A model generated the notes under the pieces. The model worked only from the letters and a program-made list of their open reading frames with translations. It ran no database searches and was not told the DNA's origin. Source: Microbacterium terregens (lineage in GTDB: Bacteria > Pseudomonadota > Alphaproteobacteria > Sphingomonadales > Sphingomonadaceae). From it: DNA of 64,000 bases. The stretch is from contig NZ_BSEX01000006.1 of NCBI RefSeq assembly GCF_027922045.1, positions 478,120 to 542,119 of the forward strand, given 5' to 3'. Both the position numbers and the translations under genes were made by a program. Positions 63,686 through 64,000 of the stretch are shown here, one piece after another. The first letter of the stretch is position 1, and each line of letters opens with the position of its first letter.

Positions 63686-64000
63686 ATGACCTACGTCGTC
63701 ACCGACGCCTGCATCCGCTGCAAGTACATGGACTGCGTCGAGGTCTGTCCGGTGGATTGCTTCTACGAGGGCGAGAACATGCTCGTCATCAATCCGTCCG
63801 AGTGCATCGACTGCGGCGTGTGCGAGCCGGAATGCCCGGCCGAGGCGATCCTGCCGGATACCGAGTCCGGGCTGGAACAGTGGCTGGAGCTCAACAACAC
63901 CTTCTCGGCCCAGTGGCCCAACGTCACGCGCAAGCTCGACCAGACGCCGCCGGACGCAGACGCGATGAAGGGCGTCGAGAACAAGTACGAGCAGTTCTTC
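63686..64000 (+). CDS. fdxA: Ferredoxin FdxA (7Fe type), partial at window end
   Basis: The first 105 codons are present, from ATG with GGAG upstream; the family is usually near 112 residues, so only a few are missing. The sequence starts [17 protein letters not shown] and contains [12 protein letters not shown], then [16 protein letters not shown]. The first group lacks the fourth regular cysteine spacing, giving the usual [3Fe-4S] plus [4Fe-4S] arrangement. It is a cytoplasmic electron carrier. Confidence 0.95.
   Translation, partial: MTYVVTDACIRCKYMDCVEVCPVDCFYEGENMLVINPSECIDCGVCEPECPAEAILPDTESGLEQWLELNNTFSAQWPNVTRKLDQTPPDADAMKGVENKYEQFF

Overview
This high-GC chromosomal window looks like an alphaproteobacterium of the Sphingomonadaceae (Sphingomonas-like). 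The lineage call is inferred from gene content and order, not from a marker gene: tol-pal, ptsP-rodZ-cpoB-tilS-ftsH, proA-nadD-rsfS-rlmH-envC-ctpA, TIGR02186 paired with a TauE-like exporter, a CBP3-type cytochrome bc1 chaperone next to YceD, and fdxA next to an S4 protein and a SUV3-like helicase. No rRNA, tRNA, CRISPR array, prophage, IS transposase or plasmid function was seen. Most of the window is ordinary core chromosome.

Layout. 1-4.3 kb: EF-hand periplasmic protein, purB, and a GAF-PAS-GGDEF-EAL protein. 4.3-7.3 kb (minus): a small membrane protein, a compact SPFH / ribbon-helix-helix / small membrane protein operon with its own palindromic operator, and an MscS channel. 7.35-11.95 kb (minus): the complete ybgC-tolQ-tolR-tolA-tolB-pal operon. 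12-18 kb: ilvD, a divergent DapF-like epimerase, and a large DUF2339 membrane protein. 18-21.3 kb: a DUF6456 gene and an XRE regulator diverging from a perfect palindrome, then ptsP. 21.4-26.4 kb: rodZ-like, cpoB, tilS and ftsH, closed by a strong terminator. 26.7-27.4 kb: a lower-GC orphan secreted protein. 27.6-36.8 kb: DUF3667 protein, proA, an aldo/keto reductase between REP pairs, then nadD-rsfS-rlmH-envC-ctpA-dsbB-coq7, tightly packed. 36.8-42.2 kb: periplasmic and membrane proteins and a DNA-repair cluster (radical SAM protein, hemerythrin, TIGR03915-UdgX fusion). 42.5-46 kb: heme oxygenase and bacteriophytochrome, then an SDR. 46.3-50.9 kb (minus): lactonase-like protein, thiolase, MFS transporter, YceD, bc1 chaperone. 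51-54.9 kb: BamE, an RcnB-like protein, and an NfrB-like glycosyltransferase with a beta-barrel partner. 54.9-58.3 kb: TauE exporter, TIGR02186, HerA-like ATPase. 58.5-64 kb: an active-type M23 peptidase, SUV3-like helicase, S4 protein, and ferredoxin fdxA cut by the window edge.

The non-coding gaps are dominated by a dispersed REP-like repeat population. There are 18 loci in two families. Family A has a CCCCGGC...GCCGGGG hairpin followed by CCCAGTTG. Family B has a CTCCTGC...GCAGGAG hairpin followed by CCCAGGG. They mostly form inverted pairs of about 80-100 bp. Hairpin arms differ between copies but stay complementary, and no REP-associated transposase is present here.

Functionally the window is rich in envelope genes: Tol-Pal, BamE, two LytM proteins, CtpA, RodZ, FtsH, MscS and SPFH. 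The most unusual items are the radical SAM-hemerythrin-UdgX module, the SPFH-RHH operon with its operator, the XRE/DUF6456 divergent pair, and the reduced NfrB/NfrA-like locus.
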